A DNA stretch of 64,000 nt from an uncultured Acidobacteriota bacterium. GTDB taxonomy: Bacteria; Acidobacteriota; Terriglobia; Bryobacterales; Bryobacteraceae. The notes below the pieces were generated by a model. The model worked only from the letters and a program-made list of their open reading frames with translations. It did no database searches and had not been told where the DNA came from. Where the stretch lies: contig CADEFT010000028.1 of the NCBI GenBank assembly GCA_902826685.1, positions 1-64,000 of the forward strand. The letters run 5' to 3'. A program made the translations under genes and the position numbers. Positions 25,244 to 36,286 of this stretch are shown one piece after another (the stretch's first letter is position 1; each line of letters opens with the position of its first letter).

Positions 25244-25725
25244 TGCTGCCGGAAGCAATCGCCGCCCATCCGCTGGCCGCCGCCCTTGAAGCGCGCCTTC
25301 CCGGCGCCGCCACCGGTGGCACGCTCGAAAACGGGGAACTGGTTCTGCATATCGACCCGGCCCGCATCGTCGAGGCCGGCCGGTTCCTCAAGACCGATCA
25401 CAAGTTCATCCAACTCACCGGCGTGACGTGCGTCGATTGGCATCCGCGCGAACCGCGGTTTGAGATCGTCTACCTGCTGCGCTCCTATGAAACTAACGTC
25501 TACCTGCGGTTGAAGTCCACCGTGGCCGAGTCCATCGATTCGGTCTACGAGATTTGGCGCAGCGCCGACTGGTACGAACGGGAAATCTTCGATCTGTTCG
25601 GAGTGAAGTTCCACAATCACCCCGATCTTCGCCGCATCCTGATGCCGGAGAACTGGAAAGGTCATCCCCTGCGCAAGGATTACCCGGTGCATGGCTTCAA
25701 GTACAGCTACGCGGAACCGCAGTAA
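25243..25725 (+). CDS. nuoC: NADH-quinone oxidoreductase subunit C
   Basis: The 160 aa product is the 30 kDa-type subunit of the connecting module. RFEIVYLLRSYETNVYLRLK, SVYEIWRSADWYEREIFDLFGVKF and HPDLRRILMPENWKGHPLRKDYP are the family signatures. The last part covers the conserved motif that ends in the D-Y-P turn. It overlaps nuoA by one base and is followed 16 bp later by nuoD, as a separate gene rather than a nuoCD fusion. Its usual structural partner NuoB is absent from the operon. Confidence 0.95.
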   Translation: MLPEAIAAHPLAAALEARLPGAATGGTLENGELVLHIDPARIVEAGRFLKTDHKFIQLTGVTCVDWHPREPRFEIVYLLRSYETNVYLRLKSTVAESIDSVYEIWRSADWYEREIFDLFGVKFHNHPDLRRILMPENWKGHPLRKDYPVHGFKYSYAEPQ

Positions 25726-25741
25726 GGGAGTTTGAAAAGAA

Positions 25742-26968
25742 ATGGCCGATATCGAAACACCCGCCGCCCCCTACCTGGAAGAGACCGTCATCGATTCGGG
25801 CACGACGCGGGAAATGACGCTCAACATGGGGCCGCAGCACCCCTCCACGCACGGCGTGCTGCGCATCGTCATCAAGCTTGACGGCGAGATCATCACCGAC
25901 GCCAAGGCCGATATCGGCTACCTGCACACCGGCATCGAGAAGCAGTGCGAGAGCAAGACCTGGCAGCAGGTGGTGCCGCTGACCGATCGCGTCGATTACC
26001 TTTCGAACCTGTCGAACAACCTGGCCTACTGCCTGGCGGTGGAAAAGCTGCTGGGCCTTGAAGTGCCGCTTCGGGCTCAGTATTTCCGCGTCATGCTGAG
26101 CGAGATCACGCGCATCAATTCGCACCTGATCTGGCTTGGCACCTCGGCCATCGATCTGGGCGCGATGAGCGTCTTCTTTTACTGTTTCCGCGAGCGCGAA
26201 GAGATTCTGCGGCTGTTCGAATTCTTCTCCGGCCAGCGCATGATGACCAGCTATTTCCGCATCGGCGGGCTGGCGCTCGATGCGCCGCGCGGATGGCGGA
26301 AATGGATCAAGAAGTTCCTCGACGTCATGCCCTCCCGCATTGAGATGTGGGAGAACCTGCTGAACGAGAATCCCATCTTCAAGAAGCGTACGCAGGGGGT
26401 TGGCTTCATCAGTCTCGAGGACATGCTGGATTTCGGCGTCACCGGGCCCATGCTGCGCGGCGCCGGCATGAAAGTGGACCTGCGCAAGGACGTTCCTTAC
26501 TCCAGTTACGACAAGTTCACCTTCGACGTTCCCACGCAAACCTCCAACGACGTCTACGGCCGGTACCTGGTGCGCATGGAGGAGATGAAGCAGAGTCTGC
26601 GCATCATTCAGCAATGCTATGACGGCATGCCCGAAGGCGACTGGACCGCCGATGCGCCGAAAATCGTTCTGCCCGACCGCGAGCGCATGAAAACGCAGAT
26701 GGAAGCGCTCATCTACCATTTCAAGATCGTGACCGAAGGCTTCCGAGTGCCCGCGGGCGACGTCTACCAGGCGGTGGAATCGCCGCGCGGCGAACTCGGC
26801 TATTACGTCGTTAGCGACGGCACTTCGAAGCCTTATCGCATCTTCATGCGCACGCCCAGCTTCGGCAATCTGCAGTCGCTGGCCAAGCTCTTTGAAAGGG
26901 TGCCGATCGCCGATTCCATCGCTTCGCTCGGAAGCATGGACTTCGTGCTCGGCGATACGGACCGGTAA
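25742..26968 (+). CDS. nuoD: NADH-quinone oxidoreductase subunit D
   Basis: The 408 aa subunit is the 49 kDa homologue, which forms the quinone-binding cavity with NuoB. MTLNMGPQHPSTHGVLRI near residue 22 is the conserved opening with the His loop, and GYLHTGIEKQCES and YLSNLSNNLAYCLAVEKLL follow. The C-terminus ends MDFVLGDTDR, the family's standard end (D-x-x-x-G-x-x-D-R). All these are intact, so the subunit looks functional and should need a NuoB to hold cluster N2. GAGTTTGAAAAGAA before the ATG gives a weak ribosome site. Confidence 0.96.
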   Translation: MADIETPAAPYLEETVIDSGTTREMTLNMGPQHPSTHGVLRIVIKLDGEIITDAKADIGYLHTGIEKQCESKTWQQVVPLTDRVDYLSNLSNNLAYCLAVEKLLGLEVPLRAQYFRVMLSEITRINSHLIWLGTSAIDLGAMSVFFYCFREREEILRLFEFFSGQRMMTSYFRIGGLALDAPRGWRKWIKKFLDVMPSRIEMWENLLNENPIFKKRTQGVGFISLEDMLDFGVTGPMLRGAGMKVDLRKDVPYSSYDKFTFDVPTQTSNDVYGRYLVRMEEMKQSLRIIQQCYDGMPEGDWTADAPKIVLPDRERMKTQMEALIYHFKIVTEGFRVPAGDVYQAVESPRGELGYYVVSDGTSKPYRIFMRTPSFGNLQSLAKLFERVPIADSIASLGSMDFVLGDTDR

Positions 26969-26970
26969 CC

Positions 26971-27453
26971 ATGACCTTTTCCCCCGAACTTGAGAAGCGA
27001 ATCGAAAAGCTGCTGGCGAGCTATCCTTCCAACCGCCGCAAAAGCGCGCTGATTCCCATGCTGATGTACGCCCAGGATGAGACCGGCTACGTGACGCGGG
27101 AACTGGTGGAAGAGGTGGCCAGGCGGATCGGCATTCCACCGGTGCAGGTGGATGAAGTGGTCACTTTCTATACCATGCTGTGGCGCAAGCCGCGCGGCAA
27201 ATATCACGTTCAGGTCTGCACCAATATCAGTTGCCTGCTCACCGGCGGCGAGGAATTGTACGAGCACACCTGCAAGAAGCTGGGCCTGGGCCATCGCGAG
27301 ACGGCCGCCGACGGCGTCTTCTCGCTCGAGGAAGTGGAATGCATGGGCGCCTGTTCCTGGGCGCCGGCCGTGCAGATCAACTACGATTTCTACCACCACG
27401 TCACGCCGGAAAAACTCGACCAGTTGATCGACGATTTGAAGAAGGTTCACTAA
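26971..27453 (+). CDS. nuoE: NADH-quinone oxidoreductase subunit E
   Basis: The 160 aa product is the 24 kDa-type thioredoxin-fold subunit. The [2Fe-2S] ligands are in VCTNISCLL (CxxxxC) and ECMGACSWAP (CxxxC), the exact pattern of NuoE. ALIPMLMYAQDETGYV and VDEVVTFYTMLWRKPRGKYHV are the other conserved stretches. It starts 2 bp after the nuoD stop and ends 9 bp before nuoF. Together with NuoF and NuoG it forms the NADH-oxidising module. Confidence 0.95.
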   Translation: MTFSPELEKRIEKLLASYPSNRRKSALIPMLMYAQDETGYVTRELVEEVARRIGIPPVQVDEVVTFYTMLWRKPRGKYHVQVCTNISCLLTGGEELYEHTCKKLGLGHRETAADGVFSLEEVECMGACSWAPAVQINYDFYHHVTPEKLDQLIDDLKKVH

Positions 27454-27462
27454 ACGACGCCG

Positions 27463-28784
<1,322 letters not shown>

Positions 28785-28785
<1 letters not shown>

Positions 28786-30866
28786 TGGTTAATCTCACAA
28801 TCAACGGCATAGCGGTGCAGGCCCCGCCGGGCACCCTGGTCATCGACGCCGCCAAGAAGGCGGGCATCGAGATCCCGGCCTTCTGCTACTACGAGGGCTA
28901 CTCGCTGCAGGCCGCCTGCCGCATGTGCCTGGTGGAAGTGGAAAAAATGCCCAAGCTGCAGACGGCCTGCACGCTGCCGGTGGGCGAAGGCATGGTGGTG
29001 CGCACCGAAGCGGCGGCGGTGGTAAAGGCCCGCAAAACCACGCTCGAGTTTCTGCTCACCAATCACCCGCTCGATTGCCCGGTCTGCGACAAGGGCGGCG
29101 AGTGCGAATTGCAGGACATGGTGTTCCGCTATGGCGCGGGCGAGAGCCGGTTCACCGAACTGAAGCACCACGTCGATGAGAAGCAATGGTCGCCGGTGGT
29201 CTTCTACGACGCGCCGCGCTGCATTCTTTGTTACCGCTGCGTGCGCGTGTGCGACGAGGGCATGGGCGTGGGCGCGCTGGGCGTGGTCAATCGCGGCGTG
29301 TTGAGCGAGATTGCCCCCAGCCATGGCGACCACCTCGAATGCGACGAATGCGGCGCCTGCATCGACATCTGCCCGGTGGGCGCGCTCACCAGCGGTACAT
29401 ACCGCTATCAGACGCGGCCGTGGGAGATGCAGCATGTCGGCACCACCTGCACTTTCTGCGCCGATGGCTGCAAGACGACGCTGGGCATACGCAACGAAAA
29501 GATCGTGCGCGGCAACAATCGCGACCAGTCCGGCATCAACGGCGAGTTTCTGTGCGTCAAGGGACGTTATGCCTTCGATTTCCAGGAGCATCCCGGCCGC
29601 CTCACCGCGCCCCTGATGCGCATCAACGGCAAGCTGGAGGAAGTGAGCTGGTCGAAGGCGCTGGCCGCGGTGGCGGCCAAGTTTTCGGAAGTGAAATCCC
29701 GCGGCGGCCAGTTTGGCGTGATCGGCTCCACCAAGACCTCGAACGAAGAGAATTTCTTTCTGCAGAAGTTCGCCCGCCAGGGACTCGGGACCGCCAACAT
29801 CGACCATCGCCGTTCGGGCGACATCGTGACGCTGATCGACGCGCTGGCCGGTAAAACCGATGCGCTCGGTTCGGTGCAGGATGCCTACCTGATGAAAGCG
29901 TCGCTGGTCGTCGGGACCGACCTGGCGCAGGAACATCCGCTGCTCGCCTTCCAGCTTCGCGCCAACTTCCGCCATCACGATTCGCATACCTATACGGTGG
30001 CCGCGGGCCCGGTGCGCGAGGACAGCTATTCGGTGGCGCAAGTGCGCGCGGCCGCTGGCGAAGAGATGGCGGGCGTCGAATCGCTCCGCGACCGGCTGGC
30101 GAAAGAGCCGGAACTGCTGGTGCTGTTCGGAGCTTCGGTCAAAGGCGAAGCGCTGCGCAAGCTGGTGGCTTTCGTGGGTTCGCTCGGTATTGCCAAGGTC
30201 AAGTACATCTGCCTGATGGATTATTCGAATTCCCGAGGCGCGATGGATATGGGGCTGCTGCCCGATCTCGGCCCCGGCTACAAGCCCGTATCCGCTGCTG
30301 GCCTGGCGCTGCCCGACATGATGGCCTCGACCGGCCTCGATGTGCTCTGGATCGTCGGAGCCAATCCGCTCGCCCGCCACGAACTGAAATCCACGGGCGC
30401 CTTCGTCGTGGTGCAGGAAATGTTCCTGACCGAGACCGCCGCCCGGGCCGACGTCGTTCTGCCCGCCTCGAGCGCCTATGAAAAGGGCGGTACCGTCACC
30501 AGCGGGACCGGAGAGGTGCAGCGGTTGCATTCGGCGGCCAAGACGATGGGCGCCAAGCCCGATCTCGAAATCATGGGCCTGATCGCCAAGGAAATGAAGC
30601 TGAACCTCGGCATCTGGGCCAATGCCAATGTCTTCGAGGAAATCCGCCGCGAAGTTCGCGGGTATAATATCCCTTTGCCAACGATTGCGACGGGCCAGGC
30701 CGTGCAAACCAGCCCGCTAAACGGGCGGGTTGCGGTGGCTTCCCGGCCCGACCTGATTCAGCCGGCGGGCAACACGCTGTTCACCTCCGGCTCGCTCGGC
30801 AAGTATTCGAAAAAGCTGACCAGTGTGATGGAATACCCAGGCGCCCTTTACAAGCCCCAATACTAG
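28785..30866 (+). CDS. nuoG: NADH-quinone oxidoreductase subunit G
   Basis: The product is 693 aa, at the short end for NuoG (E. coli 908). Cluster ligands are complete in the N-terminal region: CYYEGYSLQAACRMC (N1b), CPVCDKGGECELQD, CILCYRCVRVCDEG and CDECGACIDICPVGAL (N4 and N5 regions), then CTFCADGCKTTLGIR, which starts the molybdopterin-oxidoreductase-like domain and could hold the extra N7-type cluster with FLCVKGRY. The C-terminal half keeps the fold without obvious Mo-binding residues. The stop lies one base before the nuoH ATG. Confidence 0.94.
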
Positions 30867-30867
30867 A

Positions 30868-32082
30868 ATGCCGCTAATCGTCATCAGTATCATCAAAGCC
30901 GCGGTGGTGGCTTTCGTTCTTCTCACCGCCCTGGCTTACGTGCAGTGGATCGAAAGGAAAGTGCTGGCGCACATCCAGTTGCGCGTGGGTCCTTACCGCG
31001 TGGGTCCGCATGGATTGCTGCAACCCCTGGCCGACGTCATCAAGCTGATCACCAAGGAAGGTGTGATGCCGTCGCACGTCAACAAGTTCTTTTACCTGAT
31101 GGCGCCGTTCATGGCCGTGGCGCTTGCGCTGATCTCGATCTCGGTCATTCCGTTCGGCACCAAACTCGAGATTCCGGCGCTTGGGTTCTCCACGCCGATG
31201 GAACTGACCGACGTGAACATCGGCATTCTGGTCATCCTCGCCATTTCGGCCGTCGGTGTGTACGGGGTCGCGCTCGGCGGCTGGGCGTCCAATAACAAGT
31301 ATTCGCTGCTCGGCGGGCTGCGCAGCTCGGCGCAGATGATCAGCTACGAACTGCCGATGTCGCTTGCCATCGTTTCTCCGCTGCTGATCGCCAACACGCT
31401 CAGCATGCGCGCCCTCGCCGAAAGCCAGGCGGGCTTCTATTTCGGCTTCATCCCCAAGTGGCACCTTTTCCAGTTGTTCCCGCTGCAGATCATCGCGTTT
31501 CTGATCTTCGTCATCGCCGGTTTCGCCGAAACCAATCGCGTGCCGTTCGATCTGCCGGAAGCCGAAAACGAGCTTGTGGCGGGCTTCCACACCGAATATT
31601 CGAGCATGGGCTTTGCCGGCTTCTTCATGGCCGAATACTGCAACATGATCACCATCTGCGCCGTGGCGACGCACCTGTTCCTGGGCGGGTGGCAGCCCAT
31701 TTTCCCCGCGCCTTATTCCGATTACGTCGCGCCGCTGATCTTCCTGCTCGCCGCCGCGTTCCTGATCTTCCATTCCCTTCAGACGCTCAAGACACGCACC
31801 TGGGACAAATATACGTTTCCCGCGTTCGGCGTGATTTTCGGCGGCCTGGGAGCGGGGTTGCTCGGCGTGGTGGCCTTCGTGCCCTGGCTGCGCGAGGCCA
31901 TTATTCCGCTGTTCTGGTTCGTGGCCAAGGTTTTCCTGCTGCTGTTCCTGTTCATCTGGATTCGCGGCACGCTGCCGCGCTTCCGCTATGACCAGTTGAT
32001 GCGGTTTACCTGGCTGTTTCTGTTCCCGGTGGCGCTGGTGCAATTGCTTGCCACGGCGCTGGTTGTCGCTCTTTGGAATTAA
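30868..32082 (+). CDS. nuoH: NADH-quinone oxidoreductase subunit H
   Basis: This 404 aa membrane protein, longer than the 325 aa E. coli form, has about eight or nine helices. WIERKVLAHIQLRVGPYRVGPHGLLQPLADVIKL is the conserved first cytoplasmic loop by the quinone tunnel. AETNRVPFDLPEAENELVAGFHTEYSSMGF is the acidic loop. DQLMRFTWLFLFPVALV is near the end. Intact NuoH needs NuoB/NuoD and NuoI next to it to make the quinone site. In most operons nuoI follows directly; here nuoJ starts 4 bp later. Confidence 0.95.
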   Translation: MPLIVISIIKAAVVAFVLLTALAYVQWIERKVLAHIQLRVGPYRVGPHGLLQPLADVIKLITKEGVMPSHVNKFFYLMAPFMAVALALISISVIPFGTKLEIPALGFSTPMELTDVNIGILVILAISAVGVYGVALGGWASNNKYSLLGGLRSSAQMISYELPMSLAIVSPLLIANTLSMRALAESQAGFYFGFIPKWHLFQLFPLQIIAFLIFVIAGFAETNRVPFDLPEAENELVAGFHTEYSSMGFAGFFMAEYCNMITICAVATHLFLGGWQPIFPAPYSDYVAPLIFLLAAAFLIFHSLQTLKTRTWDKYTFPAFGVIFGGLGAGLLGVVAFVPWLREAIIPLFWFVAKVFLLLFLFIWIRGTLPRFRYDQLMRFTWLFLFPVALVQLLATALVVALWN

Positions 32083-32086
32083 ACAA

Positions 32087-32584
32087 ATGGATGCGATTCT
32101 GTTTCTAATCTTCGCGGCGATCGCCGTCGGGTGCGCGATCAATCTGGTGGTGCAGACGCATCCCATCTCAAGCGCCCTGTCGCTGATCGGCGTGATGCTC
32201 GCCCTGGCCGTCCTTTACCTTCTTCTGGGCGCCGAATTCCTCGCCGCCGCGCAGATCATCGTCTACGCCGGCGCCATCATGGTGCTGTTCGTCTTTGTCA
32301 TCATGCTGCTGAACGCCGGGGCCGAACAGCGCGTCAACCGCGCGCAGTTCGCCAAGTTCCTGGGCGTGCCCGCGCTCATCGGATTTCTGGGCGTGGTCAG
32401 TTTCCTGATCCAGACGCTGATGCCGAACACCAAGGACGTGGTCTTCGGGGCCTTCCGCAACGGTACCGCCGAAGCCGTGGGACGAAAGCTGTTCACCGAA
32501 TACCTGCTGCCGTTTGAAGTCACTTCTTTATTGATTCTGATCGCCATTCTGGGCGCCGTGGTTCTGGCGCGGAAGGAGATTTGA
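32087..32584 (+). CDS. nuoJ: NADH-quinone oxidoreductase subunit J
   Basis: The 165 aa product has five membrane helices. HPISSALSLIGVMLALAVLYLLLGAEFLAAAQIIVYAGAI contains the conserved helix with the pi-bulge near the Glu and the IVYAGAIMVLFVFVIMLL helix of NuoJ. ATG 32087 is chosen over an upstream start inside nuoH because it gives the normal short N-terminus. Absence of nuoI between nuoH and this gene is clear: only 4 bp separate them. It ends 3 bp before nuoK. Confidence 0.94.
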   Translation: MDAILFLIFAAIAVGCAINLVVQTHPISSALSLIGVMLALAVLYLLLGAEFLAAAQIIVYAGAIMVLFVFVIMLLNAGAEQRVNRAQFAKFLGVPALIGFLGVVSFLIQTLMPNTKDVVFGAFRNGTAEAVGRKLFTEYLLPFEVTSLLILIAILGAVVLARKEI

Positions 32585-32587
32585 CCG

Positions 32588-32899
32588 ATGCCCTCCGCGG
32601 TTCCCGTTTCCTGGTATCTCATCCTGAGCGCCATTCTCTTCGGGCTCGGCGTGGCCGGGTTCCTGTTCCGGCGCAACATCATTACCGTGTTCATGTCGAT
32701 TGAGCTGATGTTGAACGCGGTCAATCTCAGCCTGGTGGCATTCTCCTATCAGCACAACCAGACCGACGGCCACATCTTCTCGTTTTTCGTGATGGTGGTG
32801 GCGGCCGCGGAAGCCGCGGTGGGACTGGCCATCATTCTCACCGTGTTCAAGAACCGCTCCACTCTGGCCATCGACGACGTAAGCTCCCTCAAAAATTAA
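32588..32899 (+). CDS. nuoK: NADH-quinone oxidoreductase subunit K
   Basis: The 103 aa product has three helices. FRRNIITVFMSIELMLNAVNLSLVAF holds the first conserved Glu, and FFVMVVAAAEAAVGLAIILTVF the second, the pair used for proton transfer in NuoK. Length and motifs are normal. It ends directly before the nuoL ATG at 32900 with no spacer. Confidence 0.95.
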   Translation: MPSAVPVSWYLILSAILFGLGVAGFLFRRNIITVFMSIELMLNAVNLSLVAFSYQHNQTDGHIFSFFVMVVAAAEAAVGLAIILTVFKNRSTLAIDDVSSLKN

Positions 32900-34762
32900 A
32901 TGGAACACGCCTCGCAACAACTTTGGCTTATCCCGCTGCTGCCCCTGCTGGGCTTTCTGATCAACGGCCTCTTTGGCCGCCGTTTCCCCAACCTGCTGGT
33001 CGGCCTGATCGCGGTGGGTACGGTGTTCGGCAGTTTTCTATGGGTGGTGAAAAGCCTGCAGGCGCTGGGCGCCCTTGAGCATGCGCACGTCGAGCACTAC
33101 TACACGTGGCTCGAAAGCGGAAACCTGAACATCGGCGTCGACCTCATGATCGACCGGCTCACCGCCGTCATGCTGCTGGTGGTCACCGGTATCGGGACGC
33201 TCATCCATATTTACGCCACCGGCTACATGTCGCATGAAGGCGGCTTCTACCGCTTCTTCGCCTACCTGAACCTGTTCATGTTCTTCATGCTCACCTTGGT
33301 GCTGGGCGCCAACTACCTGATGGTCTTCGTCGGGTGGGAAGGCGTGGGCCTGTGCTCCTATCTGCTGATCGGCTTCTACACGCTCAAAAAGAGCGCCGGC
33401 GACGCGGCCAAGAAGGCGTTCATCGTTAACCGCATCGGCGACTTTGGCTTCACCCTGGCGATGTTTCTGATGTTCGTCCACTTCGGCTCATTCGACTTCA
33501 AGACCGTGTTCGATAAGGTAGCGCCGATGGCGGTGGAGCAAACGGCCGGGCCCCTGACCTGGATCGCGCTGCTGCTGTTTGTGGGCGCGGCCGGTAAGTC
33601 GGCGCAGATTCCGCTCTATGTCTGGCTGCCGGACGCGATGGAAGGCCCGACGCCGGTTTCCGCCCTCATCCACGCGGCGACGATGGTCACCGCCGGCGTC
33701 TACATGGTGGCCCGTTCCTCGGTGATTTTCCTGCGCGCGCCGGAAGCGATGGACGTCGTCGCCGTGGTCGGTCTCGCCACCGCCGTGATGGCCGCCACCA
33801 TTGGCCTGGCGCAGAACGACATCAAAAAGGTTTTCGCCTATTCCACCGTCTCTCAACTCGGCTACATGTTTCTTGCCTGCGGCGTCGGCGCCTTCTCGGC
33901 CGGCATCTACCACGTGGTCACGCACGCCTTCTTCAAGGCGCTCTTGTTCCTTGGCGCGGGCAGCGTGATTCACGCGCTCGAAGGCGAGCAGGACATGCGC
34001 CACATGGGCGGGCTCATGAGCAAAATCCCGATCACCTTCGCGGTGCTCGCCTGCGCCTGGGTGGCGATTGCCGGTGTGCCGCCTTTCGCCGGGTTCTATT
34101 CGAAAGACGAGATTCTGCTCGCCGCCCATCACCATCACCCCTGGATGTACTGGGTGGGCGTGGCCACCGCGGCCATGACCGCCTTCTATGTTTCGCGCGC
34201 GATGTTCATGACCTTCTTCGGCAAATACCGCGGCCATCATCATCCGCATGAGTCGCCCTTCGTAATGTGGGGGCCGCTCGCCGTGCTGGCCGTGCTGTCG
34301 CTCGCCGGCGGCTGGTATTTCAAGATCCCCCATTTCCTTGAGCCGCTGTTCCCGCTGGCCGAAGGCGCGCACGATGAAACGCTGGTCTATATTTCAGTCG
34401 CCGCCGGCGCGGCGGGCATTGGGCTTGCCTGGTTGTTCTATGTCGCCAGTCCCGCCCTGCCCGATTCGATCGCCAATTCGCTCGGCGGCCTGTACAAGCT
34501 GGTCTACAACAAGTATTTCGTCGACGAAGCCTACAACGCGGCCATCGTGAATCCGCTGGTGAATGGATCGCGCTCGCTGCTGTGGCGCGTGATGGATGCC
34601 GGCGTCATCGACGGCGCGGTGAATGGCGTCGGGTCTCTTTCCCGCTCGATTGGCGGCTTCGTGCGGCTGTTCCAGTCGGGCAACATTCGCAGCTACGCCG
34701 CCTGGGTCACCCTGGGTTGCGTCGCCGTGCTGGTGGCGCTCGGAATGGCGGGGGGGCGGTAA
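32900..34762 (+). CDS. nuoL: NADH-quinone oxidoreductase subunit L
   Basis: This 620 aa protein is the distal antiporter-like subunit with about 16 helices and the long lateral helix at its C-terminus. MVFVGWEGVGLCSYLLIGFY contains the conserved Glu, AAGKSAQIPLYVWLPDAMEGPTPVSALIHAATMVTAGVYM the Lys and His of the proton path, and KKVFAYSTVSQLGYMFLACG the second half. Two His-rich loops (AAHHHHPW and GHHHPHE) are of unknown meaning. nuoM starts 3 bp after its stop. Confidence 0.96.
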   Translation: MEHASQQLWLIPLLPLLGFLINGLFGRRFPNLLVGLIAVGTVFGSFLWVVKSLQALGALEHAHVEHYYTWLESGNLNIGVDLMIDRLTAVMLLVVTGIGTLIHIYATGYMSHEGGFYRFFAYLNLFMFFMLTLVLGANYLMVFVGWEGVGLCSYLLIGFYTLKKSAGDAAKKAFIVNRIGDFGFTLAMFLMFVHFGSFDFKTVFDKVAPMAVEQTAGPLTWIALLLFVGAAGKSAQIPLYVWLPDAMEGPTPVSALIHAATMVTAGVYMVARSSVIFLRAPEAMDVVAVVGLATAVMAATIGLAQNDIKKVFAYSTVSQLGYMFLACGVGAFSAGIYHVVTHAFFKALLFLGAGSVIHALEGEQDMRHMGGLMSKIPITFAVLACAWVAIAGVPPFAGFYSKDEILLAAHHHHPWMYWVGVATAAMTAFYVSRAMFMTFFGKYRGHHHPHESPFVMWGPLAVLAVLSLAGGWYFKIPHFLEPLFPLAEGAHDETLVYISVAAGAAGIGLAWLFYVASPALPDSIANSLGGLYKLVYNKYFVDEAYNAAIVNPLVNGSRSLLWRVMDAGVIDGAVNGVGSLSRSIGGFVRLFQSGNIRSYAAWVTLGCVAVLVALGMAGGR

Positions 34763-34765
34763 ATC

Positions 34766-36286
34766 ATGACCAACCTTCTCAATTGGGTCCTCGCCCTGCC
34801 GCTGATTGGATTCGTGGCCGTGATCGCTCTGCCGAAGTCGGTGGCGCGGATGGTCACGCTGCTGCTGAGCCTGGTCGTGTTCGTCATGTCGCTTGGGCTG
34901 GTGGCCCCGTTTCTCGAACGGGGTAATGGCAACTGGTTTGTGACCGACGTGCCCTGGATCCAGTCGCCCGAGATCCGCTATCACATCTCACTCGACGGGC
35001 TTAGTCTGTGGCTGGTCATTCTCAGCACGCTGCTGACGCCGATCTGCGTATTGATCTCCTGGAAGTACATCGACACGCGTGTGAAGGAATTTCACGCCTT
35101 CCTGCTGCTGCTCGAATTCGGCCTCATCGGCGTCTTCGTTTCGATGGACCTGTTCCTGTTCTACGTGTTCTGGGAAGTTTGCCTGGTCCCGATGTACTTC
35201 CTCATCGGCATCTGGGGGCACGACCGCCGCATCTACGCCGCGGTCAAATTCTTCCTGTACACAATGGCCGGATCGGTGTTGATGCTGGTGGCCATCATCT
35301 ACCTTTACAACAAGGCCGGCACGTTCGACTACGTCAATCTGATCGACCTGATGCAGCGCGGCCGGCTGACGTTCACCCAGACCGAACAGTTCTACCTGTT
35401 CCTGGCGTTCTTCTTCGCTTTCGCGATCAAGGTTCCGCTGTTCCCGCTACATACCTGGCTGCCGGATGCGCACGTCGAAGCGCCCACCGCCGGGTCGGTA
35501 ATGCTGGCCGCCGTCATGCTGAAGATGGGCACCTACGGCCTGGTGCGGTTCTGCGTGCCGATGTTCCCGCAGGCGGCGCGGCAGAACGCCGATTGGATCG
35601 TCACGCTCGCCATCATCGGCATCATTTACGGAGCGCTGGTCGCCCTGGTGCAGCCGAATATGAAGAAGCTGGTGGCTTATTCCTCGGTGAGCCACCTGGG
35701 CTTCGTCGTCCTGGGCATCTTCTCGTTCAACCAGCAGGGCCTCGATGGCGCCGTCTATCAGATGCTGAATCATGGCATCTCGACCGGCGCTTTGTTCATG
35801 CTGGTGGGCTTCCTCTATGAGCGCCGCCATTCGCTTGAGATCGCCGACTATGGCGGCGTCTCCACGCCCGCCCCGGCGCTCACCACCGCCTTCATCGTCA
35901 CAACGCTTGCCAGCGTCGGTCTTCCCACGCTGAATAATTTCGTGGGCGAATTCCTGGTGCTGCAGGCTTCGGCCCTGGTGAACATCTGGTGGACGGTCTT
36001 TGCCGCCATCGGCGTCATTCTATCGGCGGGCTATATGTTGTGGATGGTGCAGCGAACCTTCTTCGGCGAAGCCACCGAAGATTTGCGCCACCATATGGCC
36101 GATCTCAACCCGCGCGAAGTCGCCGCCATCGTGCCGCTGCTGTTCCTCATGCTGTGGATGGGCGTGAAGACGCAGACGTTCCTGCCCTACATCAGCCAGG
36201 CCAACGCGCGCATCCTGCAGCAGAGCCAGTCGGGCGTCGAATTCCGCGCCGCCACACCGAATCCGGAGGCAGCCAATGGGCGATAA
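34766..36286 (+). CDS. nuoM: NADH-quinone oxidoreductase subunit M
   Basis: The 506 aa antiporter-like subunit has about 14 helices. LFYVFWEVCLVPMYFLIGIWG has the conserved Glu, AFAIKVPLFPLHTWLPDAHVEAPTAGSVMLAAVMLKMGTYGLVRF the Lys/His pair, and KKLVAYSSVSHLGFV the second conserved Lys block. It is normal in length. Its last 11 bp overlap the nuoN start. Confidence 0.96.
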   Translation: MTNLLNWVLALPLIGFVAVIALPKSVARMVTLLLSLVVFVMSLGLVAPFLERGNGNWFVTDVPWIQSPEIRYHISLDGLSLWLVILSTLLTPICVLISWKYIDTRVKEFHAFLLLLEFGLIGVFVSMDLFLFYVFWEVCLVPMYFLIGIWGHDRRIYAAVKFFLYTMAGSVLMLVAIIYLYNKAGTFDYVNLIDLMQRGRLTFTQTEQFYLFLAFFFAFAIKVPLFPLHTWLPDAHVEAPTAGSVMLAAVMLKMGTYGLVRFCVPMFPQAARQNADWIVTLAIIGIIYGALVALVQPNMKKLVAYSSVSHLGFVVLGIFSFNQQGLDGAVYQMLNHGISTGALFMLVGFLYERRHSLEIADYGGVSTPAPALTTAFIVTTLASVGLPTLNNFVGEFLVLQASALVNIWWTVFAAIGVILSAGYMLWMVQRTFFGEATEDLRHHMADLNPREVAAIVPLLFLMLWMGVKTQTFLPYISQANARILQQSQSGVEFRAATPNPEAANGR